This document shows, piece by piece, positions 44,588 through 53,275 of a stretch of 64,000 nt of DNA. The DNA is from Roseibium sediminicola. Its GTDB lineage: Bacteria; Pseudomonadota; Alphaproteobacteria; Rhizobiales; Stappiaceae. Every line of letters starts with the position of its first letter. Position 1 is the stretch's first letter. The stretch spans positions 26,476 to 90,475 of the forward strand of contig NZ_JALNMJ010000024.1 of assembly GCF_023156505.1 (NCBI RefSeq), given 5' to 3'. Under the pieces are notes generated by a model that did not search any database, was not told the DNA's origin, and saw nothing but the letters and a program-made list of their open reading frames with translations. Made by a program: the position numbers and the translations under genes.

Positions 44588-45439
44588 ATGCCTACACTCG
44601 ACAGCGAGCTGCTCCGCACCTTTCTGGCGGTTGCCGGAACAGGCAGCATCACCGAAGGCGCCGGTGTAATCGGCCGCTCGCAATCGGCAACCAGTCTGCA
44701 GATCATGCGTCTGGAAGAGGTGCTCGGACGGCCGGTGTTCGACCGCACCGGGCGCGGCGTCACGTTGACCGAGGCAGGCCAACGGCTGCTGCCGGTGGCA
44801 AGGGACGTGACCGGGCGGCTGGACATTGCCTTGCGCGAAATCACGTCCGACGGCCTGCGCGGCAAGCTGCGCCTGGCCATCCCGGACGATCACGGCCGCG
44901 CCAAGCTGGCCGACATTCTGGGGGCCTTCGCGCAGTCTCATCCTCAGGTCGAGCTGGACGTCACCTGTTCGCTGAGCACGGAGTTTCCAGGATTGCTCAA
45001 AAAGGGCTTGCTCGATCTGGCGGTCTATGAGGTCGAGGTGCCGGAGCCGGGTGAAGAAGTGATCTACGAAGACCCGACCTGCTGGGTGTCTTCAGGTTTT
45101 CAGGATCTTGCGGCCGAGGACCCGGTGCCGGTGGCGCTGTTCGACCGGGCCTGCTGGTGGCGGGAGGCCGCCATCAGGGCTCTGGAGGCGCGCGGCCGGC
45201 CTTACCGGATCGTCTTTTCCAGCCAGAGCGTTGCCGGCGTGACGGCGGCGGTCGAAGCCGGCATTGCCATCGGACTGCTCGGTCGGTCTTCGGTCGCACC
45301 GCATTTGAAGGTGCTGGGAGACGGGCAGGGTTTTCCAGACATGCCCGTCTCCCGCCTGGTCATCGGCTCGTCCAGGGAGGCTGACGTGACCCTGGCCGAC
45401 ACGATGAAAACTGCGATCCGTAAGGCGTTTCAAAAGTAG
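44588..45439 (+). CDS. LysR-family transcriptional regulator
   Basis: A 283-residue LysR protein with the N-terminal helix-turn-helix (SELLRTFLAVAGTGSITEGAGVIGRSQSATSLQIMRLEEVLGRPVFDR spans it) and a type 2 periplasmic-binding-like effector domain (LRGKLRLAIPDDHGRAKLADILGAF onward). The ATG at 44588 starts the normal family N-terminus. It is separated from the divergent permease by 90 bases and probably activates that gene. Ligand unknown. Confidence 0.88.
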   Translation: MPTLDSELLRTFLAVAGTGSITEGAGVIGRSQSATSLQIMRLEEVLGRPVFDRTGRGVTLTEAGQRLLPVARDVTGRLDIALREITSDGLRGKLRLAIPDDHGRAKLADILGAFAQSHPQVELDVTCSLSTEFPGLLKKGLLDLAVYEVEVPEPGEEVIYEDPTCWVSSGFQDLAAEDPVPVALFDRACWWREAAIRALEARGRPYRIVFSSQSVAGVTAAVEAGIAIGLLGRSSVAPHLKVLGDGQGFPDMPVSRLVIGSSREADVTLADTMKTAIRKAFQK

Positions 45440-45493
45440 CGGCCGGCGTGTACCAACGACCGTTTTGGGCGGTCAACGAGGACGCCGCTTGCC

Positions 45494-45973
45494 TCACCTC
45501 CTCGGCAATTGCCCCTTGCGCTGCGCGGCCTCGATCTCGGCCGGCGTGATCTTGTTGTCGTGGTCGGTGTCCAGGAGCTTGAAGTAATCCTCACCGGGCA
45601 TCTTGCGATAAAGCCGGTCGCCGACCTGGTGGATCACTTCGTCCCGGCTGACACGGCCGTCGCGGTTGAAATCGACATCGTCATAGGTGTTGGCAGGTCT
45701 CGCCCTGGACCGCTCCGCGCGGCTTAAATATCCGTCATGGTCGGTGTCGAGCATGTCGAAATATTGCACCAGGCCGTAGCGGCGATAGGGCCCGTCGCGC
45801 AGGAAATCTTCCCATTCGGCGTGGGTGACCGAGCCGTCGCGATTGCGGTCGGCAGAGCTCAAAGGGCCGTTTGGGCCGGCACTTGGGGGGCGGACCGTGC
45901 CGAAGTCGCGGGCGGTCGCAGTGCCTGCGGTCAGGACAAGAAAGAGAGTGGCAAGACCAGCGGCAGATTTCAT
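45494..45973 (-). CDS. Exported EF-hand calcium-binding protein
   Basis: A 159-residue protein with a signal peptide (MKSAAGLATLFLVLTAGTATA) and four EF-hand loops in two pairs: DRNRDGSVTHAE, DTDHDGYLSRAE, DFNRDGRVSRDE and DTDHDNKITPAE. All have acidic residues at loop positions 1, 3 and 12. It is presumably a periplasmic calcium buffer or sensor. The ATG at 45973 follows GGGAGGATCCC. No obvious partner among the neighbours. Confidence 0.88.
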   Translation of the reverse strand: MKSAAGLATLFLVLTAGTATARDFGTVRPPSAGPNGPLSSADRNRDGSVTHAEWEDFLRDGPYRRYGLVQYFDMLDTDHDGYLSRAERSRARPANTYDDVDFNRDGRVSRDEVIHQVGDRLYRKMPGEDYFKLLDTDHDNKITPAEIEAAQRKGQLPRR

Positions 45974-46134
45974 GGGATCCTCCCTTGGATTGGAATGCTG
46001 CCCTGAATACGTGGGGGGTGTTGGAGCGTGCGCCACTCACTTCAAAATCCCATTCGTTTCTGTCTGTTTCCAAGCAGCGTCCCTGACACCTTTGCCGACA
46101 AACTTTCGTCCCGAAGGCCTCGATAGTCTCCCGA

Positions 46135-47238
46135 TCAGAATGCGGCAAACGGTTTGCCGAACAGGGTTTCGTCCGGTTCCACGCCAAGTCCTGGGCCTTG
46201 CGGCAGGCGGATATGACCGTCCACGATCCGGACGCCGTCACCAAGAGAGTAGCTGCCTTCGATCATCGGCTCTGCCAGCCACACCCCTTCCAGGAGCGCC
46301 GGTTTGACAGTGGCCGCGATGTGGGTGCAGGCGGCGGCGATGACGTCGCCGCCCCAGGCATCGTCGCATGTATGGGGCAAGTTGACGGCTTCGCACATGT
46401 CCCGGAACGCCGCCATCTGCTGCAGTCCACCGACCCTTGTGATCTTCATGCCGAAACCGTCGACCAGTCCCGTTCCTGCGGCCCGGATGACTGTTGCCAG
46501 GTCGGTGCCGTTCTCGTCCATGTAGATGCCGTGGTGGACTTGCGGCCGGATCTTCTGAAGATCCTCGATCCGGTTGCAAGGCTGTTCCAGGATGAAGGGG
46601 ATTTCCGGACATTCCCGGCTGACACGCAGCGCATCACGTGTGGTCCAGCCGCGATTACCGTCGACGGCAAGGCGCATGCCGGAGCCGCTGATCTTCTCCC
46701 ACACCTTGCGAATGGTCTCGATGTCGATGTCCACGGGGCGGCCACCGACTTTGATTTGCAGGCGCGGATAGCCTTCCTTGCGTTTTTCCGAGGCGATGCG
46801 GGCAATTTCGTCCGGTGCGCCGACACCGGTGGCATAGTAGGACGGGACCACGTCGGTGGTGGCGCCGCCGAGCAGATCTGCGACGCTGACGTCGAGATGT
46901 CTGCCGAGCAGATCGTGAACGGCGATGTCGACGGCCGCCTTGGCGTAATTGTGCCCGTTGAGCTGGCCGTGCATCACCCGATTGACCGTCAGCGGCTGAA
47001 CGGGCTTGCCGATGAGGGCAGGAGCGATCTGCTGCAAGGCCGCCTGGGCACCGGCCGCATGGGCCTCCGCGTAGGTGGGGCCGACCGGGCAGGTTTCGCC
47101 CCAGCCTGTCCGGCCCATGTCGGAGGTCAGTTTCACGAGGGTGGTCTGCAGCGACCAGACCTCGGCATTGGCCATTTTATAAGGCCCGTTCTTCACCGGC
47201 AGGTCGTGCCGGAAAATCTCGACAGATGCGATTTTCAT
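46135..47238 (-). CDS. hpbD: Enolase-superfamily epimerase, probable 4-hydroxyproline betaine 2-epimerase
   Basis: A 367-residue mandelate-racemase-subgroup protein. Counting from Met1 places the two catalytic lysines at K163 (LQIKVGG) and K265 (GFGMKITRVGG), metal ligands in AVDGNRG (D193), FILEQP (E218) and YMDENG (D241), an Asp at 292 and a Trp at 320 (EGVWLAEP). To my recollection K163, K265 and W320 are the same positions used in the structurally defined HpbD of Pelagibaca, where the Trp makes a cation-pi contact with the quaternary ammonium. The enzyme inverts C2 of hydroxyproline or proline betaine. Downstream of a betaine-type methyltransferase gene, which supports the call. Confidence 0.85.
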   Translation of the reverse strand: MKIASVEIFRHDLPVKNGPYKMANAEVWSLQTTLVKLTSDMGRTGWGETCPVGPTYAEAHAAGAQAALQQIAPALIGKPVQPLTVNRVMHGQLNGHNYAKAAVDIAVHDLLGRHLDVSVADLLGGATTDVVPSYYATGVGAPDEIARIASEKRKEGYPRLQIKVGGRPVDIDIETIRKVWEKISGSGMRLAVDGNRGWTTRDALRVSRECPEIPFILEQPCNRIEDLQKIRPQVHHGIYMDENGTDLATVIRAAGTGLVDGFGMKITRVGGLQQMAAFRDMCEAVNLPHTCDDAWGGDVIAAACTHIAATVKPALLEGVWLAEPMIEGSYSLGDGVRIVDGHIRLPQGPGLGVEPDETLFGKPFAAF

Positions 47239-47312
47239 TCACCGCCTCAAAGGCAAAAGAGGAAGAAACGGGCCAGACGGCCCTGCAATTGATGAAGAAC
47301 CCAATCCCTCTC

Positions 47313-47446
47313 CAGCGTCATCCCGGCCAAGCGAAGCGCGAGCCGGGATCGGGGAGGCAGAAGCGTTTGCTCCTGGGGTCTGTTTCCATCGACAGGCCTT
47401 GGCTCCCCGATCCCGGGTCTTCGCTGCGCTCCGCCCGGGATGACGA
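47313..47446. repeat. Palindromic intergenic repeat, CGTCATCCCGG family
   Basis: CGTCATCCCGG...GCGAAGCGCGAGCCGGGATCGGGGA (from 47316) faces its inverted copy TCCCCGATCCCGGGTCTTCGCTGCGCTCCGCCCGGGATGACG (to 47444). It is distinct from the CCTGAGG family. It occupies most of the 252-base gap between the methyltransferase and epimerase genes and would be transcribed as a long hairpin. Confidence 0.8.
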
Positions 47447-47490
47447 ACTCCGGGGCGCGCAGGTATAGATGCAGTGCGCTTCATATCCGG

Positions 47491-49032
47491 TCAGTGGTCC
47501 TGATTCAGGGCATCGGCGGCCGGGATCTCGCGTTCGCGGCGGGCGATGTAGTCGAGCAGGGCTTCGTTCTTCGCTTCGTCCAGCTTCGGCTCCTGGTACT
47601 CCGACAGGAGCTTGCGGGCCTGTTTCAGAGCGCGCTCGGTGATCTCCACCTCGCCTTCCGCCTTCCATTGCTCGATCGAGTTGTTGTCGAACATGTCCGG
47701 CATGAAGAAGGCGCGCTGGAAATTCTCCTGGGTGTGCGGATGGCCGAGGTAATGTCCACCCGGGCCGACATCGCGCACGGCGGCGAGTGCTTCGTCGAAA
47801 TCGTCCCAGCGCGGCCCTTCGGCCATGCGGTAGGCCATGGCGCATTGCTCGGCATCGACGATGAACTTGGCGACCGAGCAATGCATGCCGGCCTCGTTCC
47901 AGCCGGCCGCGTGCCAGATGTAGTTGGCGCCGGCATGAATGACCGCGCTCAAGGTGGTAGCGCTTTCATAGCCGGCCTGGGCATCGAAGGTCTTGGCGCC
48001 GCCGAGCGAGCCGGAGGTGCGCCAGGGCACGTCATAGTAACGGGCCATCTGGCCGATCAGGAAGTTCATCAGGCTGATTTCCGGCGTGCCGGCCATGGGC
48101 GCGCCGGATTTCATCGACACGGTCGACAGGTAATGGCCGTAAACCGCCGGTGCGCCCTTGCGGATCACCTGGGTATAGGCGAGCGCGCTCAGGGCTTCGG
48201 CGTTGAGCTGGGCAACGGCCGGAACGACGGAGGCCGGTGTGTTGGCACCGCCCAGCACGAAGGGCGAGCACAGCACCGGCTGGTTGCGCTTCGAAAAGGC
48301 GCGCATGGCGCCGAGCATGGTCTCGTCCCAGACCAGCGGCGAGTTGCCGTTGCAGTTGCCGGTCGTGACCGGATGGTCTTCCAGATAGTCCTCTCCGAAC
48401 AGGATGGCGCACATCTCCATGACGTCTTCGGCGTTCTTCGGGCTTGTGGTCATGCCCATGAAGGTCTTGTCGGAATGCTTCATCGACGAATAGGTGATGC
48501 GCAGGTGGCGGTGGCTGATGGGGTGGTCGTAGGGCTCGACGATGTGGTGGGCGCTGGAATGCATCGCCGGCAGCATGTGGCTGAGCTTGTGGAACATGGC
48601 GAGGTCGGCAAGGGTCGGATTGCGGCGCTCGTCATTGAGATCGCGGAGGAAGGGGGCGCCGGTCATCGGTACGAAGATCGACCGGTTGCCGCCGAGCGGC
48701 ACGTTCTTGTCCGGATTGCGGGCATGATAGGTGAAGCTGGACGGGATGGTGCTGATCAGCTCGCGCACCAGGCCCCGGTCGAGATAGACCCGTTCGCCGT
48801 CGACCTTGGCGCCGGCCTGTTTCCAGTCGTCCAGGGCAACGGGATCGCGGAAGACGATGCCGACCTCCTCCAGGATCTTCATCGAGGCATCGTCGAGACG
48901 CTCGATCTGGTCCCGGTCGAGCGGTTCGCACAGCGGCAGATTGCGGGTCAGGCCCGGCAGCATGGCGTGATCGGGAGCAGTTCGGATGGCGCGGCGGCGG
49001 GCCCGGCCGCCGCTGCGTGTTGCGACATTCAT
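47491..49032 (-). CDS. MttB-superfamily (non-pyrrolysine) quaternary-amine methyltransferase
   Basis: A 513-residue protein of the trimethylamine methyltransferase family (PF06253): LDDASMKILEEVGIVFRDP near the start, DFAMFHKL-like LADLAMFHKLSHMLPAMHS, TTGNCNGNSPLVWDETMLGAMRAF, GTPEISLMNFLIGQMARYYDVPWRT and a C-terminal GHYLGHPHTQENFQRAFFMPDMF. No in-frame amber codon occurs, so it is a non-Pyl MttB homologue, a group that includes glycine-betaine, proline-betaine and carnitine demethylases that pass the methyl group to a corrinoid protein. The start at 49032 follows CCGGAGAACCCC. No corrinoid-protein gene adjoins it. Confidence 0.85.
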   Translation of the reverse strand: MNVATRSGGRARRRAIRTAPDHAMLPGLTRNLPLCEPLDRDQIERLDDASMKILEEVGIVFRDPVALDDWKQAGAKVDGERVYLDRGLVRELISTIPSSFTYHARNPDKNVPLGGNRSIFVPMTGAPFLRDLNDERRNPTLADLAMFHKLSHMLPAMHSSAHHIVEPYDHPISHRHLRITYSSMKHSDKTFMGMTTSPKNAEDVMEMCAILFGEDYLEDHPVTTGNCNGNSPLVWDETMLGAMRAFSKRNQPVLCSPFVLGGANTPASVVPAVAQLNAEALSALAYTQVIRKGAPAVYGHYLSTVSMKSGAPMAGTPEISLMNFLIGQMARYYDVPWRTSGSLGGAKTFDAQAGYESATTLSAVIHAGANYIWHAAGWNEAGMHCSVAKFIVDAEQCAMAYRMAEGPRWDDFDEALAAVRDVGPGGHYLGHPHTQENFQRAFFMPDMFDNNSIEQWKAEGEVEITERALKQARKLLSEYQEPKLDEAKNEALLDYIARREREIPAADALNQDH

Positions 49033-49450
49033 GGGGTTCTCCGGAAGGTGGCTTCTTTGATCGAAGCATGCGCGTCTCCCGATAGAATCGGCTGCCAAAA
49101 ACCGAACTGGCGCAGCATTTTCCGACATGCCCGGAGATTATTCGGTTTTCGCAATCAGTTCTGACGCAGAAAACCCGAAATAGACGAAAATATAGGCGTG
49201 CTGCATCCCTGGTAGACAGCGGAAAATCAAGGGTTGGGCAAAACAATGCTGCTTTGCACAATGAGTTGGCGGCGGACCAACATTAAAAATTTTAAATGAT
49301 GAATTTCGCCGAAGGGGTGGCCGAAGCAGGGGAGTTCGTGTTTTGCTAGTTATATGTCGCAAATGAGCATAGCCGATACGAAAAAAGAACCGATGCTACG
49401 TTTGGGAATTTTACTGTCGACAACTTTTAATAATCCAGACGGGGAGACAG
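49033..49450. promoter_or_regulatory. 418-base divergent regulatory region between methyltransferase and ABC genes
   Basis: No gene is apparent. The region is AT-richer than its flanks and must hold promoters for both directions. GTTGG-CGGCGGA-CCAAC at 49265-49281 is a perfect inverted repeat resembling GntR/LacI-type operators, directly followed by an AT tract (ATTAAAAATTTTAAAT). The ABC binding-protein gene is preceded by CGGGGAGACAG. Confidence 0.45.
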
Positions 49451-51061
49451 ATGACAAAATCCGACGACAAAGACATGATCCATCGCCTTGAGCAGGCGGC
49501 TCGTACGGGTGGCATCACCAAACGTGACTTTATCCGCTACTCCATGGTGGCCGGTCTGACCGCGACCACGGCCACAGGCCTCTGGTCCACCAAGGCAAAA
49601 GCCCAGCCGAAATCCGGCGGGACGTTCCGCTGGGGCGTCCATGACGGCAATACCTCGGACAGCCACGATCCGGGCACTTACCTGACCCGCGTGATGATTT
49701 TCCTCGCGCACACCCACCGCTCTTACCTCACCATGATCATGGGCGACGGCTCGCTCGGTCCGGATCTTGCCGACAGCTGGGAAGCCAGCGCGGATGCGTC
49801 CGAATGGACCTTCAAGATCACCGAGAACGCCTCGTTCCACAGCGGCAAGAAGCTGACTGCGGACGATGTCATCGCCTCGCTGAACCATCACCGCGGCGAC
49901 CAGACCACCTCGGCCGCCAAGGCGCTGCTGGCCGACGTGACCGACATCACCAAGGATGGCGATTACACCGTGGTCGTGAAGCTGTCCGGCGGCAATGCCG
50001 ACTTCCCGTGGCTGATGACCGATTACCACCTGGCAATTTGCCCGGCCAAGGAAGACGGGTCGATCGATTGGGAATCCGGCGACGGCTCGGGTCCATACAA
50101 GATCGACAATGGCGATTTCGGCGTTCAGTTCAGCCTCAGCCGGCATGACGGCTGGCACCGCGAAGGCGCCTATTTCGACAAGGTCGAGATCATCACGCTG
50201 AACGATCCCAACGCCCGCCAGGCCGCGCTTGTCACCGGCGACGTCGATGCGGTCTCGCTGATCGAACTGAAGACGATGGCGCTGCTGCAGCGCAATCCGA
50301 ACATCAAGATCCACAATATCCCGTCCGCGGGCGCCATCACGATGCCGATGCATTGCGACACGGCTCCGTTCGACAATCCGGATGTTCGCAACGCGCTGAA
50401 ATATTCCATCGACCGGGACGAGGTCATTCTCAAGATTGCCTATGACGCGGCAACCAAGGGCAATGATTTCCACCATTCGCCGGCGCAGCCGTACTATCCG
50501 GAAGGTCTGGAGCAGAACAGCTACGATCCGGACAAGGCGAAGTCGCTGCTGAAGAAGGCCGGCGCCGAAGACCTGACCGTCAATCTCAGCGTGGCCGATT
50601 CGGTCTATGCCGGTGCGGTCGACATGGCGGTGCTCTATTCGCAGCAGGCCAAGGCGTCGGGCATCAACATCAACGTCGTACGTGAGCCGAATGACGGCTA
50701 CTATTCGGACGTCTGGCTGAAGAAGCCGTTCTGCCTGGTGTCCTGGGGCGCACGTCCGACCCCGGATGTGATGTACACCCTGGCCTACAAGGACGATGCG
50801 GCCTGGAACGAGTCGCGTTGGAAGAACCCGCGCTTCAACGAGTTGCTGCTGCAGGCCAAGGCCGAGCTCAACGAGGACCTGCGCAAGGAAATGTACAAGG
50901 AAATGGCCGTTCTCGCGCGTGACGATGGCGGCACCATCATTCCGTTCTTCAACAATTTCGTCTACGCCAACAGCACGAAGGTGGGCACGCCGGAGCAACT
51001 GGCGGCCAGCTGGGAAAATGACGGCGCCCGCGCCGCAAGCCGCTGGTGGTTCGAGTCCTGA
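49451..51061 (+). CDS. ABC transporter substrate-binding protein (peptide/opine, SBP_bac_5)
   Basis: A 536-residue family 5 binding protein with a twin-arginine-like N-terminus (ITKRDFIRYSMVAGLTATTATGLWSTKAKA), GPDLADSWEASADASEWTFKI, LTADDVIASLNHHRGD, GSGPYKI and SIDREVI-like YSIDRDEVILKIAY. Such proteins bind peptides, opines or modified amino acids. Divergence from the hpbD/mttB-like genes suggests betaine or hydroxyproline derivatives as ligand, but related proteins for simple betaines are usually of other families, so this is uncertain. Confidence 0.87.
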   Translation: MTKSDDKDMIHRLEQAARTGGITKRDFIRYSMVAGLTATTATGLWSTKAKAQPKSGGTFRWGVHDGNTSDSHDPGTYLTRVMIFLAHTHRSYLTMIMGDGSLGPDLADSWEASADASEWTFKITENASFHSGKKLTADDVIASLNHHRGDQTTSAAKALLADVTDITKDGDYTVVVKLSGGNADFPWLMTDYHLAICPAKEDGSIDWESGDGSGPYKIDNGDFGVQFSLSRHDGWHREGAYFDKVEIITLNDPNARQAALVTGDVDAVSLIELKTMALLQRNPNIKIHNIPSAGAITMPMHCDTAPFDNPDVRNALKYSIDRDEVILKIAYDAATKGNDFHHSPAQPYYPEGLEQNSYDPDKAKSLLKKAGAEDLTVNLSVADSVYAGAVDMAVLYSQQAKASGININVVREPNDGYYSDVWLKKPFCLVSWGARPTPDVMYTLAYKDDAAWNESRWKNPRFNELLLQAKAELNEDLRKEMYKEMAVLARDDGGTIIPFFNNFVYANSTKVGTPEQLAASWENDGARAASRWWFES

Positions 51062-51072
51062 TCCTGATTACC

Positions 51073-51096
51073 GGGGGTGGCGGGAAACCACCGCCC
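51073..51096 (+). promoter_or_regulatory. Stem-loop after the ABC binding-protein gene
   Basis: GGGGGTGG at 51073-51080 pairs with CCACCGCCC at 51088-51096 (one bulged base), 11 bases beyond the binding-protein stop and ahead of the 146 remaining bases to the permease gene. It probably tunes relative expression of binding protein and permease. Confidence 0.5.
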
Positions 51097-51241
51097 TCTT
51101 CTGGAATCGTCCCGGCCTCGGGGCGGTTCCGTTTTCACATCAGACGCCTGCCCAAGCACAGACACTCAAGCTTCTGAGGCGACGTCCGATCGATGTCCGG
51201 TCAATAAAAGGGGTGCCGGGCTTCTTATTCTGGAGGGACAA

Positions 51242-52198
51242 ATGGGGGACATCCTACGGCTGGTCTTCAAGAGACTTGGCTTAGGTGTGATCACGCTTCT
51301 CGTGGTTTCAATCCTGATCTTTTTCGCGGTCGAGCTTTTGCCGGGCGACATCGCAGAGGCCGTTCTCGGCCAGGGGGCAACGCCAGAAACCGTTGCGGCG
51401 CTGCGCACGAAACTCGGCCTCGATCAACCGGCCATCTTTCGCTATGTCCAGTGGCTCGGCGGGGCCCTGACGGGTGACTTCGGCGTTTCTCTCGTATCCG
51501 GCGAACGCGTCAGCTCCGCCATCAGCGGCCGCTTCATCAACACGCTGTTCCTGGCGACCTACGCGGCGGTGATCGCCGTGCCGATCTCCATCATTCTCGG
51601 TGTGATCGTGGCGCTTCTGCGCAACACACTTTTCGACCGGGTCGCCAACGTCGTCACCCTTACCTCCATCTCCTCTCCGGAGTTCTTTCTCGGTTACATC
51701 CTGATCCTGTATCTCGCCGTGAAGACCAACTACTTCCCGGCGATTGCGAGTCTCAGCGCGGACATGACCTTCGGCGAACTGCTTCACCGAACGTTCCTGC
51801 CGGCGCTGACGCTGGTTCTGGTCGTGACCGCGCATATGATGCGCATGACCCGCGCGGCGATCATCAACCTTCTGGCCTCGCCCTATATCGAGATGGCGCG
51901 GCTGAAGGGCGTGCCGCCCTGGAAGGTGATCGTCAAACACGCACTGCCCAACGCCTGGGCGCCGATCATCAACGTGGTGGCGCTCAATCTCGCTTATCTC
52001 ATCACCGGTGTGGTCCTGGTGGAAGTGGTCTTTGTCTATCCCGGCATCGGCCAGCTTCTGGTGGACGCGGTCGCCAAACGCGATTTCCCGATCGTGCAGG
52101 CCTGCTGTCTCATCTTCGCCGCAACCTTCATCCTGCTGAATCTGGCAGCCGATGTCGGGGCGATCCTGACCAATCCGCGCTTGCGGCACCCGAAGTGA
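51242..52198 (+). CDS. ABC transporter permease (DppB-type)
   Basis: A 318-residue membrane protein with six helices and the DppB-type N-terminus (FKRLGLGVITLLVVSILIFFAVELLPGDIAEAVLG). The EAA loop is IEMARLKGVPPWKVIVKHALPNAWAPI. The ATG at 51242 is preceded by GGAGGGACAA; an open frame extends upstream but is not needed. Confidence 0.9.
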   Translation: MGDILRLVFKRLGLGVITLLVVSILIFFAVELLPGDIAEAVLGQGATPETVAALRTKLGLDQPAIFRYVQWLGGALTGDFGVSLVSGERVSSAISGRFINTLFLATYAAVIAVPISIILGVIVALLRNTLFDRVANVVTLTSISSPEFFLGYILILYLAVKTNYFPAIASLSADMTFGELLHRTFLPALTLVLVVTAHMMRMTRAAIINLLASPYIEMARLKGVPPWKVIVKHALPNAWAPIINVVALNLAYLITGVVLVEVVFVYPGIGQLLVDAVAKRDFPIVQACCLIFAATFILLNLAADVGAILTNPRLRHPK

Positions 52199-52208
52199 GG
52201 ACAGCGAC

Positions 52209-53273
52209 ATGAGCACATTCGTTATCGGATATTATGCGCTGCTGATCGGAGCGTCCTGTCTCGCAGCCTATTTCAAACGGCGGGAAATGTTCCTGCTGAT
52301 CTTCTCCCTGACCCTCGTTTCGTTTGTCACGGGGATCGTCGGTGGCGCTCCGGCGCTTCGGCTCATTACCACATGCGCCGGTCTTCTGGCGCTCGCCGCC
52401 GGAACGTCCTATGCGTTCCGCGAATTTCTGATCCTGATCACGCCGGAAGGGGTGGCCAAGGAACTCAGAACGGCACCGTTGACGGCGGCCTTCGGCATGT
52501 TCGTGATCTTCACCTACGCCATTGCCGGTATCTTCGCCCCGATCATCGCTCCGTTCGGCGAAGCCCAGGTGATCTCCTCGGCCTTCGCGCCGCCGGATGA
52601 AACCATGCTGCTCGGCGCCGACCAGCTCGGCCGCGACATGTTCAGCCGCATCATCTTCGGGGCGCGCAACTCGGTCGGGCTTGCGCTGCTGGCTACCGGC
52701 CTGGCCTTTTTCATGGGCGCCTTGGCAGGGCTGCTCGCCGCTACCAAGGGCGGCTGGTTCGACCAGTTCATGGGCCGCTTCGCGGACGTGATCATGTCCG
52801 TTCCCTCGCTGGTCTTCGCGCTGTTAATGTTGAGTATCTTCGGCACCAACCTCACCGTGATCGTGATCGTCGTCGCGGTGATCTATTCGCCGCGCGTCTT
52901 CCGTCTGACCCGCGCGGTCGCCGGCAATGTCGTGGTGATGGACTTTATCGAGGCGGCGAAGCTGCGCGGGGAGGGCACCTGGTACCTGATCCGCCGCGAA
53001 ATCCTGCCGAATTCGACCGCGCCCCTGATCGCCGAATTCGGCCTTGAGTTCTGCTTCGTGTTCCTGCTGATCGCCGGTCTGTCCTTCCTGGGTCTCGGCA
53101 TTCAGCCGCCGACCGCGGACTGGGGGTCGATGGTGCGCGAGAACGCGACACTGATTTCGTTCGGTGAACTGACGCCGCTGATCCCTGCAGCCGCCATCGC
53201 GCTGCTGACGGTTGCGGTCAATTTTGTCGTCGACTGGATGCTGTTCCGGTCCTCCGGCCTGAAGGAGGTTTGA
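52209..53273 (+). CDS. ABC transporter permease (DppC-type)
   Basis: A 354-residue permease. Two extra hydrophobic segments at residues ~1-75 precede the standard DppC body, which starts near FGMFVIFTYAIAGIFAPIIAPFGEAQ and includes LLGADQLGRDMFSRIIFGARNSV and the EAA loop IEAAKLRGEGTWYLIRREILPNS. The long N-terminus is unusual (most DppC proteins are about 290-300 residues). It is 10 bases after the DppB-type gene. Confidence 0.88.
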   Translation: MSTFVIGYYALLIGASCLAAYFKRREMFLLIFSLTLVSFVTGIVGGAPALRLITTCAGLLALAAGTSYAFREFLILITPEGVAKELRTAPLTAAFGMFVIFTYAIAGIFAPIIAPFGEAQVISSAFAPPDETMLLGADQLGRDMFSRIIFGARNSVGLALLATGLAFFMGALAGLLAATKGGWFDQFMGRFADVIMSVPSLVFALLMLSIFGTNLTVIVIVVAVIYSPRVFRLTRAVAGNVVVMDFIEAAKLRGEGTWYLIRREILPNSTAPLIAEFGLEFCFVFLLIAGLSFLGLGIQPPTADWGSMVRENATLISFGELTPLIPAAAIALLTVAVNFVVDWMLFRSSGLKEV

Positions 53274-53275
53274 GC

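Noticed and set aside
47491..49032. Pyrrolysine-containing MttB
   Set aside because: The gene reads through the whole family length with no in-frame amber codon.
47440..49164. A 574-codon plus-strand frame opposite the MttB-family gene
   Set aside because: Antisense shadow of a conserved gene in GC-rich DNA; no start signal or motifs.
49427..50998. A 523-codon minus-strand frame opposite the ABC binding-protein gene
   Set aside because: Shadow of the binding-protein gene, with an Arg/Val-rich composition and no domain.
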